Below are positions 13,572 through 26,001 of a DNA stretch of 64,000 nucleotides, in pieces. This DNA is from Bugula neritina (lineage: Eukaryota > Bryozoa > Gymnolaemata > Cheilostomatida > Bugulidae): contig OZ037766.1 of the NCBI GenBank assembly GCA_964035545.1, positions 33,459,773 through 33,523,772 on the forward strand. Direction: 5' to 3'. Both the position numbers and the translations under genes were made by a program. Under the pieces are notes generated by a model. It did not search any database and was not told the origin of the DNA. It worked only from the letters and a program-made list of their open reading frames with translations. Each line of letters starts with the position of its first letter. The first letter of the stretch is position 1.

Positions 13572-16500
13572 ATGCCTGAATGGAGGCATCTGATTGGTCA
13601 GTTTGTGAGGGAGTCTAATGCAAGTGAAAGAGAGGCTGATCCGGAGACAGCAGAGCTGACTAAGTCAGCACACTACAGCTATGATCAGAAAGAAGACATT
13701 GCGCTGAATATTCAACCCAAGACTTACCAGTCTTATGATCAGGCAGAAGATAACTCCACAAGCACATTTGCAGAGGTTAGATAATTCCACCAATCCTAAC
13801 AGAGCTTAGATAACTCCACAAATATTGTAATAGGGTTAAATAATTCTCATAAAATATTTGAAATGATGTGCTCACAGAAATGCAGCAGTAATTTGGTATT
13901 TATAGTAAGATTCTACCCTTCTTTCCTGTTGATATTAGAAATTTAGCGTATTGAAGCCTTATAGCTAATAAAGTGGTCATGAATTATTGCAGTAATGCTA
14001 TAGTGTGGTGATATGATGTGGTAGTATAATATTATGGTAATATAATAATATGAAAGTGGTGATAATAGGGAAATGTAATTTTGTAGCTATATATAATATT
14101 CAATGCTCATTGGAGGGAAGTTTCATACATTCTCTGCAAACTTTAAATGAGTATTTGAGAGTTATCTCATCCATATAGCTTTTTATATAGTTTTCAAGTG
14201 ACCTTTATTACTCAGGTGTAGGAGTTAGCTGCTCATACCTAACAACACTATAATACATAATAATATAATATAGTATATAATAATATAATATAAAACATAA
14301 TAACATAATATAAAACATAATAATATAATATAGTACATAATAATATAATATAATACATAATAATATAATATAATAATTATAATACATAATAATATAATAT
14401 AATACATAATAACATATAATGCTTCTATAAGCTGCCAGTCAAAGCATTTTTCTAGTGATGGTAGTTTCTGGTTAGAAGTTGGTTTCATGATATTATTGTT
14501 AAGCAACTGGCTTGCTGTTGGTATACAAAGTATTGATTGTGCAGCTGTATTAAGGTGGTAAAGCAGTAGATATTGACTTATATCCAAAAAGCTAAAGCTG
14601 CTACTAGTACACAAATAAACCTATTGCCGAGAACATGCTGGTTTCTAACATTCCAGCAAGCTGTTTAATGCCCAATTGTCCGTTGGAGTTGAAATAGTTA
14701 AATTATTAATATAACGTATGAATTACAGCTGTTAGATGCATGTGAGCAATCGATTGAGCGAATGCGTCTGATTGGCTAGTGGAAATGCCCTTGATGCGTA
14801 TATGAATGCTCATTATTACTATTGATGCACTAATAAAAAGTGGCATTGACACTACAACATATAGTTGATACAATATACTGTAGCGGAGGCTATATAGTGT
14901 TAGTATAATATACACGTGTATTAGTGTATTACATATTTGTTAGCAAGCTGCAAGGGATACCAGTTGCATGTGGATCAATATTGGTTACTGCAAAGTAAAG
15001 CCACTTCCACTAGCAGACTAAGTGGGACTATAGTAGAGCTATACACTGTTGTTGGGACTATACAGTAGAGCTATACACTGTTGTTAGGACTATACAGTAG
15101 AGCTATACACTGCTGTTGGGATTATACAGTAGAGCTATACACTGCTGTTGGGATTATACAGTAGAGCTATACACTGCTGTTGGGACTATAATAAACACCC
15201 GAGTGTATGCTAGGATTCTGGGCTACTGATAGCATTCCAAAACATAAAAGAGACAAATTATCCAGGAAATGGCAGAACAGATCACTGTTGCATCAGCTAT
15301 AGTCAGCAATACCCAGTAGTTGTGTCAGCTATAGTCAGTAGTTGTGTCAGTTATAGTCAGTAGTTGTGTCAGCTATAGTCAGTAGTTGTGTCAGTTATAG
15401 TCAGTAGTTGTGTCAGCTATAGTCAGTAGTTGTGTCAGCTATAGTCAGTAGTTGTGTCAGCTATAGTCAGTAGTTGTGTCAGCTATAGTCAGTAGTTGTG
15501 TCAGCTATAGTCAGTAGTTGTGTCAGCTGTAGTCAGTAGTTGTGTCAGCTGTAGTCAGTAGTTGTGTCAGCTATAGTCAGTAGTTGTGTCAGCTATAGTC
15601 AGTAGTTGTGTCAGCTATAGTCAGTAGTTGTGTCAGCTATAGTCAGTAGTTGTGTCAGCTATAGTCAGTAGTTGTGTCAGCTATAGTCAGTAGTTGTGTC
15701 AGCTATAGTCAGTAGTTGTGTCAGCTATAGTCAGTAGTTGTGTCAGCTATAGTCAGTAGTTGTGTCAGCTATACTCAGTAGTTGTGTCAGCTGTAGTCAG
15801 TTTCCTTAATAATGGTCAACCGGCACTCAGTAGAAAGATTCAGTAGATTTGGCCACGTAATCAGACTGGACTCTCCTCCTCTGCTTGAGGTGAGAATTTA
15901 GAAACTTTACAGTAGCTAGTAGAATATATTATATTACATTATGTGTTATAATATATATATTATATTACATACTGTAATGTAATATATTCTATATATTATA
16001 TTACAGTATGTAATATAATATATATATAATATATTATATTGCAGTATGTAATATAATATATAGAATATATTACATTACAGTATGTAATATAATATATAGA
16101 ATATATTACATTACAGTATGTAATATAATATATAGAATATATTACATTACAGTATGTAATATAATATATGGAATATATTACATTACAGTATGTAATATAA
16201 TACATTGAATATATTGTATTACAGTATGTAATATAATATATTCTATATAATATATTATAGTATGTAATATAATATATTCTATATAATATATTACAGTATG
16301 TAATATAATATATAGAATATATTATATTACAGTGTGTAATATAATATATAGAATATATTATTGTATCACAGTATGTATTGAGAGACTATTCAACTTCATC
16401 AATCAACTTCCACAATCGTGTAAAGGAAATGATTAGGCAGTTATTGACAAAGAATTGTATGTTTGCTTGTTTATTGGGTCATTATGACTATTTGAAGAAA

Positions 16501-19500
16501 TACTGCAGCCTATCTCAACCTTAGCAAATCGCAAGCTAGCTACTGTGCTTGTATGCTGGGTAGTGTATAGTGTGTACTGTGTAGTGTGTACTGTATAGTG
16601 TGTACTGTATAGTGTGTAGTGTGTACTGTGTAGTGTGCAGTGTGTACTGTGTACTGTGTAGTGTGTACTGTGCTTGTATACTGTATAGTGTGTACTGTGT
16701 AGTGTGTACTGTGTAGTGTGTAGTGTGTAGTGTGTACTGTGTAGTGTGTACTGTGCAGTGTGTAGTGTATACTGTGTAGTGTATACTGTGTAGTGTATAC
16801 TGTATACTGTGTAGTGTATACTGTGTAGCGTATACTGTGTAGTGTATACTGTGTATACTGTGTAGTGTATACTGTGCTTGTATACTGTATAGTGTGTACT
16901 GTGTAGTGTGTACTGTGTAGTGTGTAGTGTGTACTGTGTAGTGTGTACTGGGCAGTGTGTAGTGTATACTGTGTACTGTGTAGTGTATACTGTGTACTGT
17001 GTAGTGTATACTGTGTAGTGTGTACTGTGTAGTGTGTAGTGTGTACTGTGTAGTGTGCACTGTGCAGTGTGTAGTGTATACTGTGTACTGTGTAGTGTGT
17101 ACTGTGCAGTGTGTAGTGTGTACTGTGTACTGTGTAGTGTGTACTGTGTAGTGTATACTGTGTAGTGTGTAGTGTATACTGTGTAGTGTATATTGTATAG
17201 TGTATACTGTGTAGTGTATACTGTGTAGTGTATATTGTATAGTGTATACTGTGTAGTGTATACTGTGTAGTGTATATTGTATAGTGTATACTGTGTAGTG
17301 TATACTGTGTAGTGTATATTGTATAGTGTATACTGTGTAGTGTGTACTGTGTAGTGTGTAGTGTATACTGTGTAGTGTGTACTGTGCAGTGTGTAGTGTA
17401 TACTGTGTACTGTGTAGTGTATACTGTGTAGTGTATACTGTGTAGTGTATACTGTGTAGTGTGTAGTGTATACTGTGTAGTGTGTACTGTGCAGTGTGTA
17501 GTGTATACTGTGTACTGTGTAGTGTATACTGTGTAGTGTATACTGTGTAGTGTATACTGTGTAGTGTGTACTGTGTAGTGTGTAGTGTGTACTGTGTAGT
17601 GTGTAGTATGTACTGTGTAGTGTATACTGTGTAGTGTGTACTGTGTAGTGTGTACTGTGTAGTGTGTACTGTGTAGTGTATACTGTGTACTGTGTAGTGT
17701 GTATTGTGTAGTGTATACTGTGTAGTATGTACTGTGTAGTGTATACTGTGTAGTGTGTACTGTGTAGTGTATACTGTGTACTGTGTAGTGTGTACTGTGT
17801 AGTGTATACTGTGTAGTATGTACTGTGTAGTGTATACTGTGTAGTGTGTACTGTGTAGTGTATACTGTGTAGTATGTACTGTGTAGTGTATACTGTGCAG
17901 TGTGTAGTGTATACTGTGTACTGTGTAGTGTATACTGTATATTTCTCAAAGGTTTCAGTTTTTAGCATCACCAGTTCGACTGAACAATTGTCATATCTTG
18001 TAAAATTGTTTCTATTGCAACTTTATCAGAATAGGGTGAGATCAGCCTTCCATCATTTCCAAAATGACTTTAAGCGTTATCAGTCAACAACTTGAGTGTG
18101 CCAGTATAAAATGTGCAACGTGTGACTATGTGGCTGTGTGACTATGTGACTGTGTTACTGTGTGACTGTGTGACTGTGTGACTATGTGACTGTGTGACTA
18201 TGTGACTATGTGACTATGTGACTATGTGGCTGTGTGACTGTGTGGCTGTGTGACTGTGTGACTGCGTGACTATGTGACTGCATAACTGTGTGTGATGGAG
18301 TTGATATCTAAGCAAGTGTGAAATAACATAATATTATTTAGCTGAACTTGAAAGACATTGCATAACATCAAATGACCACAGGTGAGCAGATTGAGGTAAT
18401 GTGCAGTTGTTTTACCACCTTCTACATTATATAACAATCCAGCAGTAAGTATATTATAGATTGTTGAGAACATTTACTAGCTAAAATTCGGCTCATTATC
18501 TTAACAGCAACATTAGCTGAAAATACTGCTGGTAGATTTTGGTCATGTGACCGCAGAGTTAGTAGAATACACACAGCTAGTGTACACGTATGTAGTAAGT
18601 GTATTGTATACATACTCTGGGACAAGCTCGTCACGTGTACAACTCACGCAGGTAAAAGGAAGAGGATGTGATCAATCAATGCTAGAAGAGTGTTGCATTG
18701 TGGGTACATCTCATCTACCACAACACATCTCCGAATAACTTCCTTAAATATTAATCAATTCAAAGAATTTGTTTAAAGATGACACGTGGAACCATATTAA
18801 TAGATTATGTATGTTTTGCAACAGACAATTAACTAATAGGGTGACAAATCTTTCTTATATGTAAATACCTGTTGAGTATAGTATATACCTGTTGAGTATA
18901 CTATATACCTGTTGAGTATAGTATATACCTGTTGAGTATAGTATATACCTGTTGAGTATACTATATACCTGTTGAGTATAGTATATACCTGTTGAGTATA
19001 CCATATACCTGTTGAGTATACTATATACCTGTTGAGTATGCTATATACCTGTTAAGTATACCATATACCTGTTGAGATGTATATTTATTTGCGTGGTTGA
19101 GAAATTCTCTGTCAGTAACCTTTGTAGAGTGGAATGACCTAAGTGTCAATCGCTTGTGAAAGTATATTAAACTGAAACTTAATTTGATCACATTGCGTTG
19201 TAGTATAATGTAGCTGTAGAGTTACTGTTCAAAAAATAGTGGATGCTCTTTATCATATTGTTATGTCATGAACAATTTTCCTTTACTATCACTACAAGTG
19301 TTCTCTAATTGTAAAGAGAATAAAAATAAGTAATACTTTGCGTGGAGAGTGCTGTAGATATGCTTGGCAATGTGAACTTAATACATGCATTATCATAGAA
19401 TAAGGTTAAAGACAGTTGTATTATTACAGAATGAGGTAAAGGACAGTTGTATTATAACAGAATGAGGTAAAGGACAGTTGTATTATTACAGAATGAGGTA

Positions 19501-22500
19501 AAGGACAGCTATGACACAATTGAAACCGACTCAGAAGAAGGAAGGTTCCAGAAGAAGCTACGGACAGAAAATTTCGAGCAAGAAGATGAAGAACCTATCA
19601 CTAAAAAAATTGTCATTGAGCTGATTATCTGTATTCTGGCATTTGTTGGAAGGGTAAGTGTTGAATTCAACAGTTGAGAGGGGAAAGTGTTGAATTCAAC
19701 AGTTGAGAGGGGTAAATGTTGAATTCAACAGTTGAGAGGGGTAAGTGTTGAATTCAACAGTTGAAAAGGGTAAGTGTTGAATTCAACAGTTGAGGAGGGT
19801 AACTGTGGAATTCAACAGTTGGGAAAGATAAGTGTTGAATTCAACAGTTGAGAGGGGAAAGTGTTGAATTCAACAGTTGAGAGGGGTAAATGTTGAATTC
19901 AACAGTTGAGAGGGGTAAGTGTTGAATTCAACAGTTGAAAAGGGTAAGTGTTGAATTCAACAGTTGAGGAGGGTAACTGTGGAATTCAACAGTTGGGAAA
20001 GATAAGTGTTGAATTCAACAGTTGATGAGGGTAAGTGTGGAATTCAACAGATGAGAAAGATAAGGGTTGAATTCAACAGTTGAGAGGGGTAAGTGTTGAA
20101 TTCTACAGTTCATTTGGATGTTGTATTCGTTGAAAGGATAAGTGTCCATTGTAGTCTATCAACAGAAGGTTTAGTTGAGAAAATATTGTTACTATGGAGT
20201 TACCTTCTCAATTGATTCTGTCTGGAGGAATATCTATGAGCATGAAAATTAGCGTTATTTGTAATTCACTTTTTTATTTTAGTTTTTCTTTCTGTCTTAC
20301 CAGCAATTGGTTAAAAGTAAATAACATACAGATATATGTATGAATCATATATTTTTATACGTCATATATTTATATGTCATATATGTATTTATTCGTCGCA
20401 TATATCAACATGCATAGAAACAGGTGAAGACAACTCTGAATTTACATTGCTCACTCCATTTGAATGTAATTTAAATATTTTCCCATATTTCTGGGAAATC
20501 CCAAATGAAACATTTCTATGGCTCAACATTCATAATATTTTGCAGCTTCATTTATTGTATTAATCTAACATTTTGGAATATTCACATTCATATTTCTTGG
20601 AACTCGGTCTATCTTTATTGAATATCATACCACACTTCCATAATAAGTAATAACATGTATATCTCTAGGGTCTTTGCCTGAACTCTGTGGGACCCACATT
20701 GATTGACCTGAGACAGATTGCTCATTTCACAGTACCACAGGCTGCATGGATCTTTGTATCTCAGTCTACAGGCTTTCTCATTGGTTCCTTGCTAGCTAAG
20801 AAAGTTCTTCAAGAGTAAGTCATCAGATTTTTTTTATCCTTTACTTACTACTTACACTAGTTTACTTACTACTTACACTAGTTTACTTACTCCTTACACT
20901 AGTTTACTTACTACTTACACTAGTTTACTTACTACTTACACTAGTTTACTTACTACTTACACTAGTTTACTTACTACTTACACTAGTTTACTTACTACTT
21001 ACACTAGTTTACTTACTACTTACACTAGTTTACTTACTACTTACACTAGTTTACTTACTACTTACACTAGTTTACTTACTACTTACACTAGTTTACTTAC
21101 TACTTACACTAGTTTACTTACAACTTACACTAGTTTACTTCCTACTTACACTAGTTTACTTACTACTTACACTAGTTTACTTACTACTTTCACTAGTTTA
21201 CTTACTACTTACACTAGTTTACTTACTACTTACACAGTTTACTTACTACTTACACTAGTTTACTCACTACTTACACTAGTTTACTTACTGCTTACACTAG
21301 TTTACTTACTACTTACACTAGTTTACTTACTACTTACACTAGTTTACTTACTACTTACACTAGTTCACTCACTACTTACACTAGTTTACTCACTACTTAC
21401 ACTAGTTTACTTACTACTTACACTAGTTTACTTACTGCTTACACTAGTTTACTTACAGCTTACACTAGTTTACTTACTGCTTACACTAGTTTACTTACTA
21501 CTTACACTAGTTTACTTACTGCTTACACTAGTTTACTTACTACTTACACTAGTTTACTTACTACTTACACTAGTTCACTTACTGCTTACACTAGTTTACT
21601 TACTGCTTACACTAGTTTACTTACTACTTACACTAGTTTACTTACTACTTACACTAGTTTACTTACTACTTACACTAGTTTACTTACTACTTACACTAGT
21701 TTACTTACTGCTTACACTAGTTTACTTACTACTTACACTAGTTTACTTACTACTTTCACTAGTTTACTTACTACTTACACTAGTTTACTTGCTACTTACA
21801 CTAGTTTACTTACTACTTACACTAGTTTACTTACTACTTACACAGTTTACTTACTACTTACACTAGTTTACTTACTACTTACGTCTATCAACATAATATT
21901 TGCAGGATCAACAACGAGTTTGCACTTTCTATGTGCCTCTTCTCTCAGGCCATATTCTCGGCGCTCATCCCGGCTTTTAGAAGTGCCGTGGTTATGTGTC
22001 TAATGTTCATTGGTCAGGGCTTTGCCATAGGAGTTGTGGGTATAGGTGAGCATGATATTACAATACCACAGGTTATACAACACTACACTATATACACTAC
22101 ATACTACACTATATACACTACATACTACACTATATACACTACATACTACACTATATACACTACACTACATATGACACTACACTATATACAATACTACACT
22201 ATGTGCTACACTATACTACCGACAAAGCTAAGATTATGTAACTCTGCATTCACTTTTTTGCTTTTCCATAGGAGTTTGCGCCACATGCATTCGCATTGGT
22301 GGGAAGAATAGAAATGGTATGTTTCTACAGGCAGCCTACTTGGGAGTTTCTATTGGCAGCGTTTGCGGGCCGTTCATTGCACGCCCCTTCCTCTCCAACT
22401 TAGCTAAGCAAGAAATTAACCATCAGGGAGAGCAGCCAAGACTTGTAAACACGCACCTCTATGGAAAGTAAGAAATGTACTTATTTGTGTATATACAATA

Positions 22501-25344
22501 CTTATTCTACTGTGTACATACAGTACTTACTCTACTGTGTACATACAATACTTATTCTACTGTGTACATACAGTACTTACTCTACTGTGTACATACAATA
22601 CTTACTCTACTGTATACATACAGTACTTACTCTACTGTGTACATAAAATACTTACTCTACTGTGTACATACAGTACTTACTCTACTGTGTACATAAAATA
22701 CTTACTCTACTGTGTACATACAGTACTTACTCTACTGTGTACATAAAATACTTACTCTACTGTGTATATACAGTACTTACTCTACTGTGTACTTACAGTA
22801 CTTACTCTACTGTGTATAGTACTTGCAGTACTTACTCTGTAACACACACTTATGTTTTCAGCAAAGCAAACTTTGAGTTGACGAGTACAACTCCACAACT
22901 ACTCCCAGAATACTCGATACACACCAACCTCAGCATAGATAACACAAGCTCTGCTGTTCCACCTGAGACACAGCTCTTTACAAAGACTCACGTCTACTTC
23001 TATTACGTCATAATAGGACTGGTGCTGTGTGTCCCAGCTAGCTCCTTCTTTGCCCTCTACTACCAAAGTGGCAGCTCTGTTAGAAACACTAAGATAGACT
23101 CATCTCATTCGGAGTCGCTTTCACTGCAAGACTGTACAGCACCACTGCTCATTGCCATCATTCTGATATTCATACAGTGTCTGCTCTACTTTGGCATACA
23201 AGACACTTACAGTAACCTCCTCACTACCTTCGCTATACTCGGTCCCCTCCACTTCACCAAGACTCAAGGTGTTTACCTGTCGTCCCTTTTCTGGGCCTCC
23301 ATGTGTTTTGGTAGACTTAATGGTGAGCCAAAGTATATATTCTCTACATATATATCTGCTTACAGTATTATATACTCCCTACATATATATCTGCTTACAG
23401 TATTATATACTCCCTACATATCTATCTGCTTACAGTATATACTCTCTACATATCTATCTGCTTACAGTATTATATACTCTCTACATATCTATCTGCTTAC
23501 AGTATCATATACTCCCTACATATATATCTGCTTACAGTATTATATACTCTCTACATATCTATCTGCCTACAGTATTATATACTCTCTACATATATATCTG
23601 CTTACAGTATTATATACTCTCTACATATATATCTGCTTACAGTATTATATACTCCCTACATATATATCTGCTTACAGTATTATATACTCCCTACATATCT
23701 ATCTGCTTACAGTATATACTCTCTACATATCTATCTGCTTACAGTATTATATACTCTCTACATATATATCTGCTTACAGTATATACTCTCTACATATATA
23801 TCTGCTTACAGTATTATATACTCCCTACATATCTATCTGCTTACAGTATTATATACTCTCTACATATATATCTGCTTACAGTATTATATACTCTCTACAT
23901 ATATATCTGCTTACAGTATTATATACTCCCTACATATATATCTGCTTACAGTATTATATACTCCCTACATATCTATCTGCTTACAGTATTATATACTCTC
24001 TACATATCTATCTGCTTACAGTATCATATACTCCCTACATATATATCTGCTTACAGTATTATATACTCTCTACATATCTATCTGCCTACAGTATTATATA
24101 CTCCCTACATATCTATCTGCTTACAGTATATACTCCCTACATATATATCTGCTTACAGTATATACTCTCTACATATCTATCTGCTTACAGTGTTATATAC
24201 TCTCTACATATATATCTGCTTACAGTATTATATACTCCCTACATATATATCTGCTTACAGTATTATATACTCCCTACATATATATCTGCTTACAGTAGTA
24301 TATACTCTCTACATATCTATCTGCTTACAGTATATACTCTCTAAATATATATCTGCTTACAGTATATACTCTCTACATATATATCTGCTTACAGTATTAT
24401 ATACTCCCTACATATCTATCTGCTTACAGTATATACTCTCTACATATCTATCTGCTTACAGTATCATATACTCCCTACATATCTATCTGCTTACAGTATT
24501 ATATACTCCCTACATATATATCTGCTTACAGTATTATATACTCTCTACATATCTATCTGCTTACAGTATTATATACTCCCTACATATGTATCTTACAGTG
24601 TGTGCTATATTTTTATATTTTCAGGTATTTGGATAGCAAAGCTGATTTCTCCATTTAAGCTCCTACTAATAGACATGATAGTTGGGGGCATAGCAGCTGC
24701 CGCCCTTCTGTTTTTCTCTAGTAGGTCCCCAGGTGTACTGTGGACTTTCACTGTTCTCTTGGGTCTATCATTTGCCACTATAAATGGTGCGACAGTATCC
24801 TGGGCAGCCAAGCATTTGCCAGGTGAGATGTCATTGTTATAGAGTATAGACAGGTGAGATGTTAATGTTATATAGAGTATAGACAGGTGAGATGTCATTG
24901 TTATATAGAGTATAGACAGCTGAGATGTTATTGTTATATAGAGTATAGACAGGTGAGATGTTAATGTTATATAGAGTATAGACAGATGAGATGTTAATGT
25001 TATATAGAGTATAGACAGGTGAGATGTCATTGTTATATATAGTATAGACAGGTGAGATGTCAATATTGTTTTGTGATTTGACAGGAAACAACTATATTTT
25101 GGCTATAATAATGGTTGGCCGATGCTGTGGACTGCTGGTATTGCCCACTACAGTCACCACTCTATTCAGACTGACGGGCCCCATAACCCTAATGTATGCA
25201 CTGTTCTTTGTCGTCTGCACAATGACAGCAGCCTTGACACTTGCTCATTTCATCTCTCTCAAGTTTGGTGTCGAAGGGAAACTTCACAGTAAATCAGAAA
25301 TGAGAAAGTTGAAGAAAGAAACTGAAGATGGTGCAAGTATTTAG
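13572..25344 (+). CDS. MFSD4 / sodium-dependent glucose transporter 1-like MFS transporter (copy B, 8 exons)
   Basis: Tandem paralogue of the transporter at 2297-10384 with the same family motifs (LCLNSVGPTLIDLRQ, SSLFWASMCFGRL, NGATVSWAAKHLPG, NNYILAIIMVGRCCG). Exons: 13572-13775, 19492-19653, 20669-20814, 21906-22045, 22272-22467, 22862-23322, 24625-24822, 25085-25344; 588 codons. Exons 3, 4 and 7 have exactly the lengths of copy A (146, 140, 198) and all intron phases agree. Exon 1 (68 codons) is the least certain: its end resembles the N-terminus of copy A (a Y-x-SY-x-Q pattern), but its donor GAG|GTTAGA is weak, and a second candidate first exon with a strong donor lies at 15812-15889. 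The longer N- and C-termini are the main differences from copy A; the C-terminus ends in a charged tail. Whether the two copies differ in substrate or tissue is unknown. Confidence 0.87.
13776..15015. other. Copy B intron 1, proximal part
   Basis: Mostly unique AT-rich sequence. It includes an ATAATATAATATA-type simple array at about 14245-14412. No exon with acceptable splice sites was found here. Confidence 0.5.
15016..15192. repeat. 32-bp array, about 5 copies, copy B intron 1
   Basis: Unit contains ACAGTAGAGCTATACACTG. Few copies with small differences. Confidence 0.88.
15297..15800. repeat. 22-bp array (AGTTGTGTCAGCTATAGTC), about 22 copies, copy B intron 1
   Basis: Highly uniform. Ends just before the candidate alternative first exon at 15812, and its last units supply the preceding AG. 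Confidence 0.93.
15812..15889 (+). CDS. Possible alternative first exon of transporter copy B
   Basis: An ATG opens 26 codons that end at a strong phase-0 donor GAG|GTGAGA, the phase needed to join exon 2 at 19492. It sits inside the 5.7 kb first intron, just after the 22-bp array. It cannot be an internal exon, because reading in from the preceding AG gives a stop at once. The peptide contains RFGHVIRLD, which also recalls the RWFGHV tail common at the end of non-LTR retrotransposon reverse transcriptases, so a small retroelement relic is an equal alternative. Confidence 0.25.
15945..16365. repeat. AT-rich palindromic array, copy B intron 1
   Basis: Units of about 36 bp, about 10 copies, combine ATTACAG, TATGTAATATAATATA and TATAGAATATATTACAT. 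Each half-unit is nearly the reverse complement of the next (ATTACA against TGTAAT), so the tract can fold into hairpins or cruciforms. Confidence 0.88.
16555..17935. repeat. TGTGTAGTGTATAC-type short-unit array, 1.4 kb, copy B intron 1
   Basis: Mixed 8-, 10- and 14-bp units of TACTGTGTAGTG with dispersed higher-order blocks. Strong strand bias (G/T on the + strand). Long minus-strand frames of repeated YTLHSTHYT-like peptides are artefacts. Confidence 0.92.
18120..18290. repeat. TGACTGTG / TGACTATG octamer array, copy B intron 1
   Basis: About 20 octamers. Followed to 18865 by unique sequence with no recognised exon. Confidence 0.88.
18866..19076. repeat. 20-bp array (GTATATACCTGTTGAGTATA), about 10 copies, copy B intron 1
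   Basis: Near-identical units with G/C variants at one site. Unique sequence follows to the repeated acceptor at 19385. Confidence 0.92.
19385..19512. repeat. 31-bp array containing duplicated acceptor and first bases of copy B exon 2
   Basis: About four units, each reading TTATTACAG|AATGAGGTAAAG and on through GGACAG. The last is the real acceptor (19491) and exon start. Using an earlier copy would give a TGA after eleven codons, so only the last copy is productive. Confidence 0.9.
19654..20110. repeat. 29-bp donor-derived array with 174-bp higher-order repeat, copy B intron 2
   Basis: Starts at the exon 2 donor (AGG|GTAAGTG). About 15 units, each with GTAAGTG or a variant and the 14-base palindrome TGTTGAATTCAACA. 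Six successive variant units (19654-19827) are repeated in the same order directly afterwards, giving a six-unit higher-order repeat. Confidence 0.94.
20845..21882. repeat. 21-bp array (TTTACTTACTACTTACACTA), about 49 copies, copy B intron 3
   Basis: Pyrimidine-rich on the + strand, with CACTAG at the end of each unit. Begins 30 bases after the exon 3 donor (20815) and ends about 24 bases before the exon 4 acceptor. Confidence 0.95.
22072..22205. repeat. 19-bp array (ACTATATACACTACATACT), about 6 copies, copy B intron 4
   Basis: Short array within a 226-bp intron. Unrelated to the 16-bp array at the matching position in copy A. Confidence 0.88.
22487..22830. repeat. 25-bp array (CTTACTCTACTGTGTACATA), about 13 copies, copy B intron 5
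   Basis: Alternating CAGTA and AAATA endings suggest two-unit copying. Fills the intron between donor 22468 and acceptor 22861. Confidence 0.93.
23331..24597. repeat. 35/31-bp array with acceptor-like CTGCTTACAG, about 37 copies, copy B intron 6
   Basis: Every unit contains TCTGCTTACAG|TA, a plausible 3' splice site. The true acceptor is a separate site, TATTTTCAG at 24624. Long open frames fuse exon 6 to repeat translation and are artefacts. Confidence 0.94.
24823..25062. repeat. 31-33-bp array of exon 7 donor copies, copy B intron 7
   Basis: The exon 7 junction CAG|GTGAGATGTCATTG (24823) is repeated about 7 more times as CAG|GTGAGATG or CTGAGATG, so every unit is a near-copy of the true donor. 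Confidence 0.94.
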
Positions 25345-26001
25345 ACTTCGTTAGGGAACATTCGTCCGGCACTCATGTTTAAATGTTGTGATAAAATAGT
25401 TTATCTTTTCATTCACTGATTTCTCTGCATCTTTTACTAACTAACTGTTTTTTGTGAAATGATATTTTTGGAATATTCTAATCTCTAATACAGATTAATT
25501 TCCTTACCCACTTTTCTCTCAACTTTACTTCTTTGATTACCACTTTCTACCAAAGCACCGGTACGTTGCCACTTCTACTGCTACTATACTCATCTCACAC
25601 AAACAATTAACATGTTATATGCAACATCATAATATAACTTGATATAATTATATACTAACTGTATGTTGTGATACAGAGAACTCTTGCATATACTATACTA
25701 TGCACTGCATGACATAATGCAGACAGCAGTCTGTGTTATCAAAGTCAACTGTTTATTTATAGAGTAAACCCTTGTTTATATATATATGTATATGTTTATA
25801 TATATGTGTAATTATAAAGTCTATTCCAAGATAAACATTCAGCTAGTCTGTGTTATACTACAAGTCAGTCAGCTATATGACATACAGTTCAGCTACTGAC
25901 TTACACATATACAGCTACTTACACTTATACAGCTACTTACTTACACATATACAGCTACTGACGTACACACATAAAGTTGCGGGCACACTGAAGAGTTAAG
26001 A
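25345..26001. other. Intergenic region between transporter B and the dioxygenase
   Basis: AT-rich. The 3' UTR of the transporter must lie here, but no canonical AATAAA was noticed. Imperfect TACACATATACAGCTAC repeats at about 25885-25980. No gene seen. Confidence 0.45.

Noticed and set aside
16433-17971. Minus-strand frames of about 500 codons
   Set aside because: Low-complexity YTLHSTHYT-type translation of the GT-rich array.
22662-24636. Frames of 560 and 481 codons around transporter B exons 6 and 7
   Set aside because: They fuse real exon 6 sequence with translated intron repeats; splice sites at 23322/23323 and 24624/24625 give the correct product.
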